From positions 1 through 47,788 of the forward strand of contig JAMORG010000012.1 of assembly GCA_027063745.1 (NCBI GenBank): a stretch of DNA of 47,788 bases, read 5' to 3'. Below the pieces are notes generated by a model that had not been told where the DNA came from, did not search any database, and worked only from the letters and a program-made list of their open reading frames with translations. A program made the translations under genes and the position numbers. Numbering within the stretch: position 1 is the first letter of the stretch; each line of letters opens with the position of its first letter. Source of the stretch: Sulfurimonas sp. Lineage in GTDB: Bacteria; Campylobacterota; Campylobacteria; Campylobacterales; Sulfurimonadaceae. Shown piece after piece: positions 18,186-25,828 of the stretch.

Positions 18186-19231
18186 TGGATATGTTTTTTA
18201 TAGAGTATCGGGACCCACTCTTCTCGATTATTATCTTTTTTACACTGATCTTTATTATTACATTTTTTTCTTATTGGTGGGGTCGCTACAAGAGAAAGCA
18301 AGATTCCCGTTATCTCAACCGTTTTTTACGACAGTTTCGGGCACTGCCTTCAAAAGATGAACTTAAAATTCTTATCTCACGTGGTGAGTTTTCTGAAAAA
18401 TCATGGCTCTTGCTGGCGAGTGCTTATTACAAGAACGGTGATTATGAGAAAGCCATTGAGATCTATAATGAACTGCTTAATGTTGGTAACAAAGCAAATG
18501 CGAAAGAGACTATGTTCTTGCTTGGAAAAACCTACTTTAAAGCAGGTTTTCTAGAACGTTCAAAACAAATTTTTCTAGAGATATTAAAACGTAGTCCAAG
18601 AACACCTCAGGCGCTTCACTATCTCTTACTCATTTATGAGTATATGAGAGACTACAAGGCTGCAAAAGAGGTGCTGGAGCCTTTAGATGAGTTAGGTGAA
18701 GATATTGGTCTTGAGAGAGACTATCTGAGTATCTTAGAGCTTATCAATGACTACACTATTGATGAAAAGCAAAAGATAGAAAAAATACTTGAAATCTACA
18801 AACAAACGCATCAGCTGACACAGCTTGTGTTTGAGTATCTCTTTAGAGTGGATTCAAAGCGTGCATGGGAAGAACTTGATCTTTCTCAGGTAGAATCACT
18901 AAGTGAGATCTTTTGGCGCAGTGATGCACAAAAGTTGAATTTGGATATAATTGCAAAAAGCGGATTTTTACGAGAGCTCTACAGTGCTCGGGGTTTGTTG
19001 GAGTTGGCAAAGAGCAGTAGTGTTTTTGAATTTGATGTTTTGATCAAACTTGAAAAAAGAGCCAACGCAACACTGAGTTTTGAGTATATATGTGACAGTT
19101 GTAAAAGTGTTTCACCTTTTGTTTTTAGCAGATGCAACTCGTGTCATGCATTAAATACTGCACAGGTGGAGTATTCACTGTCTAAGGATTACAGTAAGGA
19201 ATATTGTGAAGAAAATAACTCTTTTCAGTGA
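18185..19231 (+). CDS. LapB/YciM-like membrane-anchored TPR protein with zinc ribbon
   Basis: 348 residues. One N-terminal transmembrane segment (about 11-30), a short basic linker, then TPR-type helical repeats (about 60-200; SWLLLASAYYKNGDYEKAIEIYNELL is the clearest), and a C-terminal rubredoxin-like knuckle with two CxxC pairs (YICDSCK and SRCNSC, about 300-320). This order matches E. coli LapB, which tethers FtsH to LpxC to tune LPS synthesis. Overall likeness rests on architecture, so the function is inferred. It overlaps rnhA by 26 bases and heads a rnhA-rnc-aroC run. Confidence 0.75.
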   Translation: MDMFFIEYRDPLFSIIIFFTLIFIITFFSYWWGRYKRKQDSRYLNRFLRQFRALPSKDELKILISRGEFSEKSWLLLASAYYKNGDYEKAIEIYNELLNVGNKANAKETMFLLGKTYFKAGFLERSKQIFLEILKRSPRTPQALHYLLLIYEYMRDYKAAKEVLEPLDELGEDIGLERDYLSILELINDYTIDEKQKIEKILEIYKQTHQLTQLVFEYLFRVDSKRAWEELDLSQVESLSEIFWRSDAQKLNLDIIAKSGFLRELYSARGLLELAKSSSVFEFDVLIKLEKRANATLSFEYICDSCKSVSPFVFSRCNSCHALNTAQVEYSLSKDYSKEYCEENNSFQ

Positions 19232-19634
19232 TGGCAGTGCGCTTGGAAATCCTGGCCCTGGTGGGTATGGAGTTATTTTGCGCTATGGAGACAAAGAAAA
19301 AGAGCTCAGTGGCTCTGAAGCACACACTACAAACAATAGAATGGAATTAAAAGGTGTGATTGAGGGGCTTAAGGCTTTAAAAGAACCTTGCGAGGTCGAT
19401 ATTGTTTCAGACTCATCTTATGTAGTAAAAGGTATCAATGAGTGGCTTGAGAACTGGGTAAAGAGAGACTTTAAAAAGGTTAAAAATCCTGATCTTTGGA
19501 GAGAGTATCTAGAGGTTGCCCATCCTCACAAAATCCATGCGATTTGGGTGCGTGGGCATGATGGCCATGAGGAGAATGAACGTTGTGATCTACTTGCGCG
19601 TGAAGCTGCGACACAAGAGAAAGAATCACACTAA
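19206..19634 (+). CDS. rnhA: Ribonuclease HI
   Basis: Cleaves the RNA strand of RNA-DNA hybrids in the cytoplasm. 142 residues from GTG 19206, which follows AAGG at 5 bases; no ATG gives a full N-terminus. Catalytic residues are complete: D9 (FSDGS), E47 (RMELKG), D69 (VSDSSY) and D128 in [12 protein letters not shown], with H118 in the flexible loop. The start lies 26 bases inside the upstream TPR gene. Confidence 0.96.
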   Translation: MKKITLFSDGSALGNPGPGGYGVILRYGDKEKELSGSEAHTTNNRMELKGVIEGLKALKEPCEVDIVSDSSYVVKGINEWLENWVKRDFKKVKNPDLWREYLEVAHPHKIHAIWVRGHDGHEENERCDLLAREAATQEKESH

Positions 19635-19650
19635 AGAGGGAGTGAAAAAT

Positions 19651-20334
19651 ATGCACAAAAGTATAGAAACGCTAGAAAAGAAGTTAGGATATGAGTTTGA
19701 AGACAAGCAGCTCATTATCGAAGCGCTGACGCATAAAAGCTACAAACAGCCCTACGATAATGAGCGTCTGGAATTTTTGGGTGATGCAGTACTTGATCTT
19801 GTGGTTGGGGAGTATCTGTTTCGAAAGTTTAAAAATTCAGACGAAGGCAAACTCTCAAAGATTAGAGCATCACTGGTAAATGAGACAGGTTTTGACAAGC
19901 TTGCACGCGCGCTTAATCTTGGAGATTATATTTTACTCTCCAATGCAGAAGACAATAATGGTGGGCGTGAAAAATCTTCTCTACTCTCAAATGCCTTTGA
20001 AGCGATTATGGGTGCAATATACCTTGAAGCAGGTCTTGACAAGGTACGTGAGATAACAATTCGTCTTATTGAGGAGAATCATAAGGAGATTTCACTTGAT
20101 TCACTCTTTAGAGATTTTAAAACAACCCTTCAAGAGCTCACGCAGGCACGTTTTGGTATAACACCGGAGTATAAAGTAATAGCTTCTCGTGGACCCGATC
20201 ATAAAAAAGAGTTTGAAGTGGCTGTCTATATTGAAGACAAAGAGTATGCGCGTGCAGTTGGAAAAAGTAAAAAAATAGCCCAACAAGAGGCTGCAAAAGA
20301 GGCAGTTGACATATTAAAAGAGGAAAAAGAGTGA
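19651..20334 (+). CDS. rnc: Ribonuclease III
   Basis: Double-strand-specific RNase for rRNA and mRNA processing. ATG 19651 follows GAGGGAG at 8 bases; the frame is open further upstream inside rnhA but without family similarity. 227 residues. The signature [14 protein letters not shown] is at 37-50 (E41, D45), and a dsRNA-binding domain covers about 153-225. The second metal motif reads SNAFEA (N114, E117), where E. coli has Asp at the first position; E117 is kept. Four-base overlap with aroC. Confidence 0.96.
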   Translation: MHKSIETLEKKLGYEFEDKQLIIEALTHKSYKQPYDNERLEFLGDAVLDLVVGEYLFRKFKNSDEGKLSKIRASLVNETGFDKLARALNLGDYILLSNAEDNNGGREKSSLLSNAFEAIMGAIYLEAGLDKVREITIRLIEENHKEISLDSLFRDFKTTLQELTQARFGITPEYKVIASRGPDHKKEFEVAVYIEDKEYARAVGKSKKIAQQEAAKEAVDILKEEKE

Positions 20335-21404
20335 ATAGTTTTGGAATAAGACTGAAGTTTTCAACCTTTGGCGAGTCACATGGTAAAGCACTTGGGTGTA
20401 TCCTAGATGGAGTACCTGCCGGACTGGATATAGACGAGGCTTTTATACAGAGTGAGTTAGATCGCAGAAAACCGGGAAAGAGTGAGTTTGAGACAGCCAG
20501 AAAAGAGGCTGATAAAGTAGAGATTCTCAGTGGTGTTTTTGAGGGTAAGAGTACAGGAACACCGATTGCCATGGTTATTTACAACACAAACCAAAAATCA
20601 CGTGACTATTCAAACATAAAAGATGTTTTTCGTCCGGGGCATGCAGACTTTACCTACTTTCATAAGTATGGCATAAGAGATTATCGTGGTGGTGGACGCA
20701 GCTCTGCGCGTGAGACAGCGGCACGTGTTGCAGCTGGTGCTATTGCAAAACTGATGTTGCGTGAGCTGGGTATTGAGGTGTTGAGTGGTATTAGTGAGAT
20801 TCATGGCATACAGGCACAAGAGTATAACTATGAAGCAGCTAAGAAGAGCATTATCTATGCACTTGACCCTGAAGCAGAAGCAGCACAAAAAGATGCAGTT
20901 TTACAAGCCAAGGCACGTCATGACTCTGTCGGTGGAGTCTCACGTGTTCTCATTAAAGGTGCTCCTGTTGGTCTTGGACAGCCACTTTATTATAAGTTAG
21001 ATGCAGTACTTGCTGATGCTATGATGGGTATCAATGCTGTAAAAGCAGTTGAGATTGGAGATGGTGTTCTCTCGGCTCGTGCACTTGGTTCGCAAAACAA
21101 TGACCCAATTCGTAAAGATGGGTTTGAGTCTAATCATGCCGGTGGTATTTTAGGAGGGATTAGTAATGGTGAAGATATTGTGCTCAATGTCTATTTCAAG
21201 CCAACTCCTTCTATTTTTCAAGAGCAGCATACGGTAACAACACAAAATGATGAGGTAGATTTCTCTCTAAAAGGGCGTCATGACCCGTGTGTGGCTATTC
21301 GTGGTACTATTGTATGTGAAGCCATGGCCGCACTTGTAGTTGCTGACATGCTATTACTGAACATGGGCTCACGCATGGATGGAGTAGTGAAGTATTATAA
21401 ATGA
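20331..21404 (+). CDS. aroC: Chorismate synthase
   Basis: FMN-dependent last step of the shikimate pathway, converting EPSP to chorismate. 357 residues from GTG 20331, whose GTGA overlaps the rnc stop. Family blocks are clear: [11 protein letters not shown] at the N-terminus, [29 protein letters not shown] in the middle (cofactor and substrate contacts), and [10 protein letters not shown] near the C-terminus. Length is typical. The tail ends inside a perfect palindrome shared with the convergent DUF4395 gene. Confidence 0.97.
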   Translation: MNSFGIRLKFSTFGESHGKALGCILDGVPAGLDIDEAFIQSELDRRKPGKSEFETARKEADKVEILSGVFEGKSTGTPIAMVIYNTNQKSRDYSNIKDVFRPGHADFTYFHKYGIRDYRGGGRSSARETAARVAAGAIAKLMLRELGIEVLSGISEIHGIQAQEYNYEAAKKSIIYALDPEAEAAQKDAVLQAKARHDSVGGVSRVLIKGAPVGLGQPLYYKLDAVLADAMMGINAVKAVEIGDGVLSARALGSQNNDPIRKDGFESNHAGGILGGISNGEDIVLNVYFKPTPSIFQEQHTVTTQNDEVDFSLKGRHDPCVAIRGTIVCEAMAALVVADMLLLNMGSRMDGVVKYYK

Positions 21405-21428
21405 TTTTTAGCATATGCTAAAAATCAT
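21401..21428. terminator. 28-bp perfect palindrome, bidirectional terminator
   Basis: Fourteen bases followed by their exact reverse complement, with TTTTT in one arm and AAAAA in the other, so each strand can form the hairpin with U-rich flank. It contains the aroC stop (21402-21404) and the stop of the convergent gene (21418-21420). Confidence 0.85.
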
Positions 21429-22161
21429 CATCATCTCCAAACTCTGCTTCCATGGCTTTTTGGAACTCTGCTTCTTTTTCTTTTTTGAGTTGTTCTTTTG
21501 TAAGAACTGCTTCGTGTAAAAACTCTCCGAAAAATGTTTTTGATTCTGTCTTTGCCAAGAATAGATAGATACCTATAATAAGTGCAATAGTAGTAATAAT
21601 TGCAATAGTTGCTTGAACAGGGTTAAATGTTTGTATGGGTTCTCTTTTTTTTATCTCACAGACACCTCCAGGGCAGTGTCGAGGATTTCTGTTTACAATG
21701 GCTTTATATATCATACAACCAACACAGATAGAAAAAGCACTCTCTAACGTCATCAGTGTTAAACACAGCACACAAATCATAACCTTATAAAAAGTTATAT
21801 CCCAATTCAGAACAAACCAGTAAAGCATTGGAAAAGAGATAAGCCATCCAAGTGTCCATGCAAAGCGTTTTTGCAATCCTCCGACATATTCTGGTTTTTG
21901 GTTTCTGACTATAAATTTCCCAAGCAATAGAGAAGGAGAATATTTTGGAGAGATGACTCGTGCTGTAAAGTCAATAAACATAAAGGCCAGATAGACACGG
22001 GCTACGATGATGTGGTTGTATCCTATACCTACAAAGATAACAATCATTCCGAGTGTAGCCAATATGCCGGCTGCTGCTCTTGCTTCTCTCTCATTGATAA
22101 CGGTTACATCATATCCGGGAACTTTTTCTCCATATTCTGTTAAAAACTGCTTTAGATTCAA
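21418..22161 (-). CDS. DUF4395 family membrane protein
   Basis: 247 residues with about five membrane segments. The central part matches DUF4395 (ARVYLAFMFIDFTARVISPKYSPSLLLGKFIVR) and carries a CVGC pair in a helix plus a nearby CPGGVC. The C-terminal tail is highly charged and acidic. The start is TTG at 22161 with AAAGGAGA just upstream; no ATG fits. It is the last gene of a MOSC-DUF302-DUF4395 unit. The Cys pairs suggest metal or thiol chemistry, which is inference; no function is known. Confidence 0.78.
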   Translation of the reverse strand: MNLKQFLTEYGEKVPGYDVTVINEREARAAAGILATLGMIVIFVGIGYNHIIVARVYLAFMFIDFTARVISPKYSPSLLLGKFIVRNQKPEYVGGLQKRFAWTLGWLISFPMLYWFVLNWDITFYKVMICVLCLTLMTLESAFSICVGCMIYKAIVNRNPRHCPGGVCEIKKREPIQTFNPVQATIAIITTIALIIGIYLFLAKTESKTFFGEFLHEAVLTKEQLKKEKEAEFQKAMEAEFGDDDDF

Positions 22162-22171
22162 GAGTCTCCTT

Positions 22172-23140
22172 TTAGTTGTTTGTATTGTTTATAATATTGA
22201 CAATCATCTCTTGCGCCTCACGCAAGCTCTTGATTGAAGTTTCATCTTTGATATTTAGTGTTGTTATCCAGTTCTCAACACTTAAAAAACCAATGTGCAT
22301 TACATCTTCACCCTTTTTTTTGTAGAGATAAAAGGAACAAGGTGCCCATGCTCCTGCCTCCGGATGAAATTTTGAAACAGAGTATATAACATCAAACTTA
22401 CAAAGAGAGTAGGTATGATAAAAATCATAAGCATTATAGTTATACTTAGTAAATAGTTCCTCTTTTATGTTGGTAAAGTTGGGTAACAAAAATCCAAGCG
22501 GCTCAAGTTCTGTTTCCAGCTCTGCTTCAAAATCTTCTATATACTCCTCTGTGTTTTTGTTACCAAAATCGACTTTTTTTGTAAAACTAAGCCCAAGAAG
22601 CTCATCTTTGTGTGTTTGTTGTAGGTTTAGCTTTTCAAAAGAGCCCTTTGGCAGTGCTTTTTGTAACGCTTTTTGAATAATTTGTGCATAGGCAATCAAA
22701 TCGGGATCATTAATGGGTATATGTGCGCTTCTTGCCATACCATGCAGGTTGAGTGTAGCTATATATATTTTATCGTTTTTTGTATATATGGACATGGTAA
22801 GGGGTGTAAGTGCTCCAAAAGAGGGGTACTTTTTTATAAGTCTAAAACTAAGTTCATTATGCATAAATATAGCAAGATTATAGACCTTGTAATGAGTATT
22901 ATGAAAATATTTTTTAAACGGAATATTCATGTCATTATTTGCAAGTACACTAAGCCCCAAAGAGCCAAAGGCTTCTTCAATGGTTTGCGGGCTTAAGGCA
23001 TCATTACTGTTTTGGGTACTAAACACTTGTATATTTTGTTCAACGGTGGGATTTGTTAGAAGGGCTTTTATCTTTGTATTACTGCAGGCGGTTGTAAAAA
23101 TAAGAAAAAAAGTAATACTTAGGTAAAGAAGTATTTTCAA
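22172..23140 (-). CDS. Lipoprotein with two DUF302-like repeats
   Basis: 322 residues. The signal peptide ends in a lipobox (FTTACS, Cys near 19), so the protein is probably anchored to a membrane facing the periplasm. Two similar halves each resemble DUF302: AIFMHNELSFRLIKKYPSFGALTPLTMSIY in the first and DVIYSVSKFHPEAGAWAPCSFYLYKK in the second. The start is TTG with AAAGGA six bases or so upstream. Spacing of 10-11 bases to both neighbours indicates one operon with the MOSC and DUF4395 genes. Its role is unknown; location next to sox genes is suggestive only. Confidence 0.7.
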   Translation of the reverse strand: MKILLYLSITFFLIFTTACSNTKIKALLTNPTVEQNIQVFSTQNSNDALSPQTIEEAFGSLGLSVLANNDMNIPFKKYFHNTHYKVYNLAIFMHNELSFRLIKKYPSFGALTPLTMSIYTKNDKIYIATLNLHGMARSAHIPINDPDLIAYAQIIQKALQKALPKGSFEKLNLQQTHKDELLGLSFTKKVDFGNKNTEEYIEDFEAELETELEPLGFLLPNFTNIKEELFTKYNYNAYDFYHTYSLCKFDVIYSVSKFHPEAGAWAPCSFYLYKKKGEDVMHIGFLSVENWITTLNIKDETSIKSLREAQEMIVNIINNTNN

Positions 23141-23151
23141 TAAAGGTCCTT

Positions 23152-23619
23152 TTATTCTGTTGTTTTGATAAGAGAAACGCTGTCACCTACTTTTATTGTA
23201 TATTGTTTATTGTCAGAGATTTTGGCAAAAATACCTCTGTCATTTTTAAGCAGTTTGGGTAATTTAGGATTTAGAGCTGAGAGTCCTTTGCAAAGTGTAC
23301 AGTTCTGTGTAATTTCCAGTTCAACGTTACCAATTGAAATTTTATCACCCGGAAGTAAATGATAGGGATTTATATCAATGAGAATGTTCTCACCAAGTGC
23401 ACCTTCTTTTAGTTCTATGCCATTTTCCTGACTTAGTCTATAACTCTCTATTGAGCTTATCAGGATGGCTCGGTTATTGTCTTTTGCATAAAACTTGTCA
23501 CCCTCTACACCATTTGCATCAAGTTTAATATGAGAAGGAGTTATTCTGCTTTTATTTGCATCATCTTTAGTGATGTAAAGTTTTAGTACTTTTGCGTTAT
23601 GTTGTTTTGCTTGTCTCAA
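23152..23619 (-). CDS. MOSC domain protein
   Basis: 155-residue stand-alone MOSC domain, the C-terminal domain of molybdenum-cofactor sulfurases. Recognisable parts are DANGVEGDKFYA, REAL-like AILIS, GALGENILID, LLPGDKISIG and the conserved Cys in EITQNCTLCKGL (about 108-112). MOSC proteins bind or transfer sulfur on molybdenum cofactor, or act in detoxifying N-hydroxylated substrates. Start is TTG 23619, after GGTGA. It is the promoter-proximal gene of its operon and lies 195 bp downstream of soxZ, close to the molybdoenzyme gene soxC. Confidence 0.85.
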   Translation of the reverse strand: MRQAKQHNAKVLKLYITKDDANKSRITPSHIKLDANGVEGDKFYAKDNNRAILISSIESYRLSQENGIELKEGALGENILIDINPYHLLPGDKISIGNVELEITQNCTLCKGLSALNPKLPKLLKNDRGIFAKISDNKQYTIKVGDSVSLIKTTE

Positions 23620-23632
23620 TTATTTCACCATT

Positions 23633-23638
23633 ATTATA
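23633..23638 (-). promoter_or_regulatory. Possible -10 box of the MOSC operon
   Basis: TATAAT on the minus strand, 13 bases before the TTG start at 23619. The rest of the 194-bp gap (23620-23813) holds the hairpin after soxZ and nothing else that I recognise. Confidence 0.4.
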
Positions 23639-23773
23639 ATTTGCAGCTTATGCTTTATGTACTCACATGAGCAAATTTTGTAAATCCATAACTTTGTCAT
23701 CAATACTGTTTTTGTTAATAAGATGAAAAAATTAAAGATTTAGAGATAGATATCTTGAAAGAGTATAGGATAT

Positions 23774-23796
23774 TGAAGAAGCCTGAAGCTTCTTCA
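23774..23796 (-). terminator. Hairpin downstream of soxZ
   Basis: A perfect 9-bp stem (23774-23782 with 23788-23796) and 5-base loop, 18 bases after the soxZ stop. No T run follows on the minus strand, so it could stabilise the mRNA 3' end or act with Rho. Confidence 0.5.
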
Positions 23797-23813
23797 GGGT
23801 GTATAAAATCAGA

Positions 23814-24128
23814 TTATTTGATTTTACCTTTACCTTTGTAAGTTTTCCCTTTAAGGTCAACTGCTACCATTTCTACTTTGTCACCTTTTTTTCCAATTCC
23901 CTGGAATTGAAATTTCAAAATAGGGTTTTTAGATAAAAATTGTGAAGTAGATGCATCAAATACAGTCTCACCATTTACAGTTGCAGTTACATGAGTAATG
24001 AAGTTTGCATTATCTCTGCTTCCTGTTTTTTTCTCTGCCATATTGTAAGTCATCATCTCATGTTTGATCATAGATTTAACTTTTACAACACCATTTTTTA
24101 ATTTTGCTTTTACTTTAATACCAGCCAT
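23814..24128 (-). CDS. soxZ: SoxZ, sulfur-carrier complex subunit
   Basis: 104 residues, immunoglobulin-like. Starts MAGIKVKAKLKNG and has HEMMTYNMAEKKTG and NGETVFDASTSQFLSKNP, standard SoxZ blocks. It pairs with SoxY in the periplasm to present sulfur intermediates to SoxB, SoxAX and SoxCD; like other SoxZ it has no signal of its own and is carried by SoxY. AAGGAA precedes the ATG. Last gene of soxCDYZ. Confidence 0.95.
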   Translation of the reverse strand: MAGIKVKAKLKNGVVKVKSMIKHEMMTYNMAEKKTGSRDNANFITHVTATVNGETVFDASTSQFLSKNPILKFQFQGIGKKGDKVEMVAVDLKGKTYKGKGKIK

Positions 24129-24177
24129 TGTATTTCCTTAATAATTAATTTTTAAAATATTTGTTTGGAAAAAGGGA

Positions 24178-24657
24178 TTAACCTTCACATCCACCAAGTG
24201 CAACATCAAGAGTTTGTTTAGCAGCATAAAGCTTACCGTCTTGACCTTCAACAACTACAGTAACTGTACCTGGCTTAGCCATTTTGATTTTGATTGAGTA
24301 GTTATTTACACTGTATTTGTTACAGTCAATTACCATTACAGCAGCTTCAGGGTTAGCATCTTGGAATACTGCGATAGTTTTAGCAGGAATTTTCGTTGAA
24401 AAATCTACAGGAATCGCTCCACCGTTACTTGCAACTGCTTTTCTGCCACTGTTGTATTTCTCACCGGCAGCTTTAAGCTCTACACCCTCTTCAATAAGTG
24501 TAGTTGTTCCATACATTGCTTTGATAGCATCTTCAACTGTGTGTGCAGTCCATACATTTGGCTTTGCTTTTCTAAAGTCTTCTGCTCTTACGCTTGCAGG
24601 TACAGCAGCTAAAGCTACAGCACCTAAAGTCATACTTAAAAATTTTCTTCTTTCCAT
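24178..24657 (-). CDS. soxY: SoxY, sulfur-carrier subunit
   Basis: 159 residues. A Tat-type leader (RRKFLSMTLGAVALAAVPASVRA) sends the protein to the periplasm. The C-terminal swinging arm ends GGCEG, with C157 the sulfur-binding cysteine; the best-known SoxY proteins end GGCGG, so the Glu is a variant. The rest (VEDAIKAMYG, IPAKTIAVFQDANPEAAVMVIDC) fits the family. It lies between soxD and soxZ with a ribosome binding site AAAGGA. Confidence 0.93.
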   Translation of the reverse strand: MERRKFLSMTLGAVALAAVPASVRAEDFRKAKPNVWTAHTVEDAIKAMYGTTTLIEEGVELKAAGEKYNSGRKAVASNGGAIPVDFSTKIPAKTIAVFQDANPEAAVMVIDCNKYSVNNYSIKIKMAKPGTVTVVVEGQDGKLYAAKQTLDVALGGCEG

Positions 24658-24679
24658 TTTCTTATCCTTTGTTTGAGTT

Positions 24680-25828
24680 TTATTTTACAGTGCTAACAAT
24701 ATAGTCAACAACTGATTTAAATTGTTTTTTTGTCATTGAAGCTCCACCCATTGGAGGCATACCTAAGTCAGTACCTTCAATACCGTTTTTATAGAGTGTA
24801 TCCATCCCTTGAGCAATAAGTGGCTTCCATGCTGCTTTATCACCAGGAGCTGGAGCTGCACCTGTGTCATGACACATGGCACAGTTGTCTGCATAGGCTT
24901 GTTTTACATCAAAACTGCTTGCTGCACTGTTGTCTTCTTTTGGAAGACTTCTCTCAGCTGAAAGCGGTGGATGGAAGTCACTGATACCACCGTTTTGAAT
25001 ATAAACAACTTTTGCAGTCGGCTCTTGACAGTTAGTCATACAACGCTCAGACGGTTTTACTTTTTGTGCACCGAAGTTATCTGGGTTTGAGAAGTACTTG
25101 CGTACATTTTCCGGACCGTTTGGACCATCAATCTTAGGCTCAAAACCATCTCTGTTTGGCATTTTGATTTTTAAGAATTTCTCACGATCAAGAACATACT
25201 CTTCATCAACTTCTACACCGTCAATTTCCATTTCATTTACATTTAAGATATAAGCAACAAGTGCATATACTTCATCATCACTCAAAGAGTCTGTCATTGG
25301 ATGCGGCATAGCATCTTTAATGTACCACCAAAGAGTACTAGCTTGTGGCCAGTATGTACCAAATACACGAACAGGACCGTCAGTGTCTGGTTTTAGTCTT
25401 TGGTTTGTCAATGTCTTTTGAAGTTCATAAGCATTTCCTTTTGCAAGTGCAGGATATCCACCACCACCTGAACCAAAGTCACCGTGACACATTACACATT
25501 TAGACTCATAAACCTCTTCACCCTCTTCTGCAGTACCTTGACCTTCCGGTAAACCTGTGCCGTCTGGCATTACATCTGAGTTCCACTCTTCATACTCCTC
25601 TTCAGTCGGAGTACGTCCAAATTTAATAGCACCGCTGTGTGCTTTTTCATTTACGTGATAAGGACCAGTCATACCGTTTTGTACCGGGTACATAACACCA
25701 CCGTCAATTGACGGTGTTTTTGCTGCTGAACCTGCAGGAGATGCACCATCCATACAACCACTCACTCCAAAAGAGAGAAGTGTCGCTGCACAGAGAGATA
25801 TTAATAATTTTTTATCAAGTTTCATCAT
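24680..25828 (-). CDS. soxD: SoxD, dihaem cytochrome c of sulfur dehydrogenase
   Basis: 382 residues with two haem c sites, CVMCH at 111-115 and CAMCH at 316-320, and a Met-ligand region GMPPMGG near the C-terminus. The leader ends FGVSGC, a plausible lipobox, so the protein may be membrane-anchored rather than free in the periplasm. A CMTNC pair in the middle (about 265) carries no haem motif. SoxC and SoxD form the molybdenum-haem dehydrogenase that oxidises the cysteine-bound sulfane sulfur on SoxY. ATG 25828 overlaps the soxC stop; a second ATG directly follows. Confidence 0.9.
   Translation of the reverse strand: MMKLDKKLLISLCAATLLSFGVSGCMDGASPAGSAAKTPSIDGGVMYPVQNGMTGPYHVNEKAHSGAIKFGRTPTEEEYEEWNSDVMPDGTGLPEGQGTAEEGEEVYESKCVMCHGDFGSGGGGYPALAKGNAYELQKTLTNQRLKPDTDGPVRVFGTYWPQASTLWWYIKDAMPHPMTDSLSDDEVYALVAYILNVNEMEIDGVEVDEEYVLDREKFLKIKMPNRDGFEPKIDGPNGPENVRKYFSNPDNFGAQKVKPSERCMTNCQEPTAKVVYIQNGGISDFHPPLSAERSLPKEDNSAASSFDVKQAYADNCAMCHDTGAAPAPGDKAAWKPLIAQGMDTLYKNGIEGTDLGMPPMGGASMTKKQFKSVVDYIVSTVK

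Noticed and set aside
19516-19650. Upstream extension of rnc by 45 residues
   Set aside because: The extension is out-of-frame rnhA sequence; ATG 19651 has a strong ribosome binding site and gives the family N-terminus.
23620-23813. Possible RNA gene between soxZ and the MOSC gene
   Set aside because: Only a hairpin and a -10 box are visible; no tRNA-like, 6S-like or riboswitch pattern was found.
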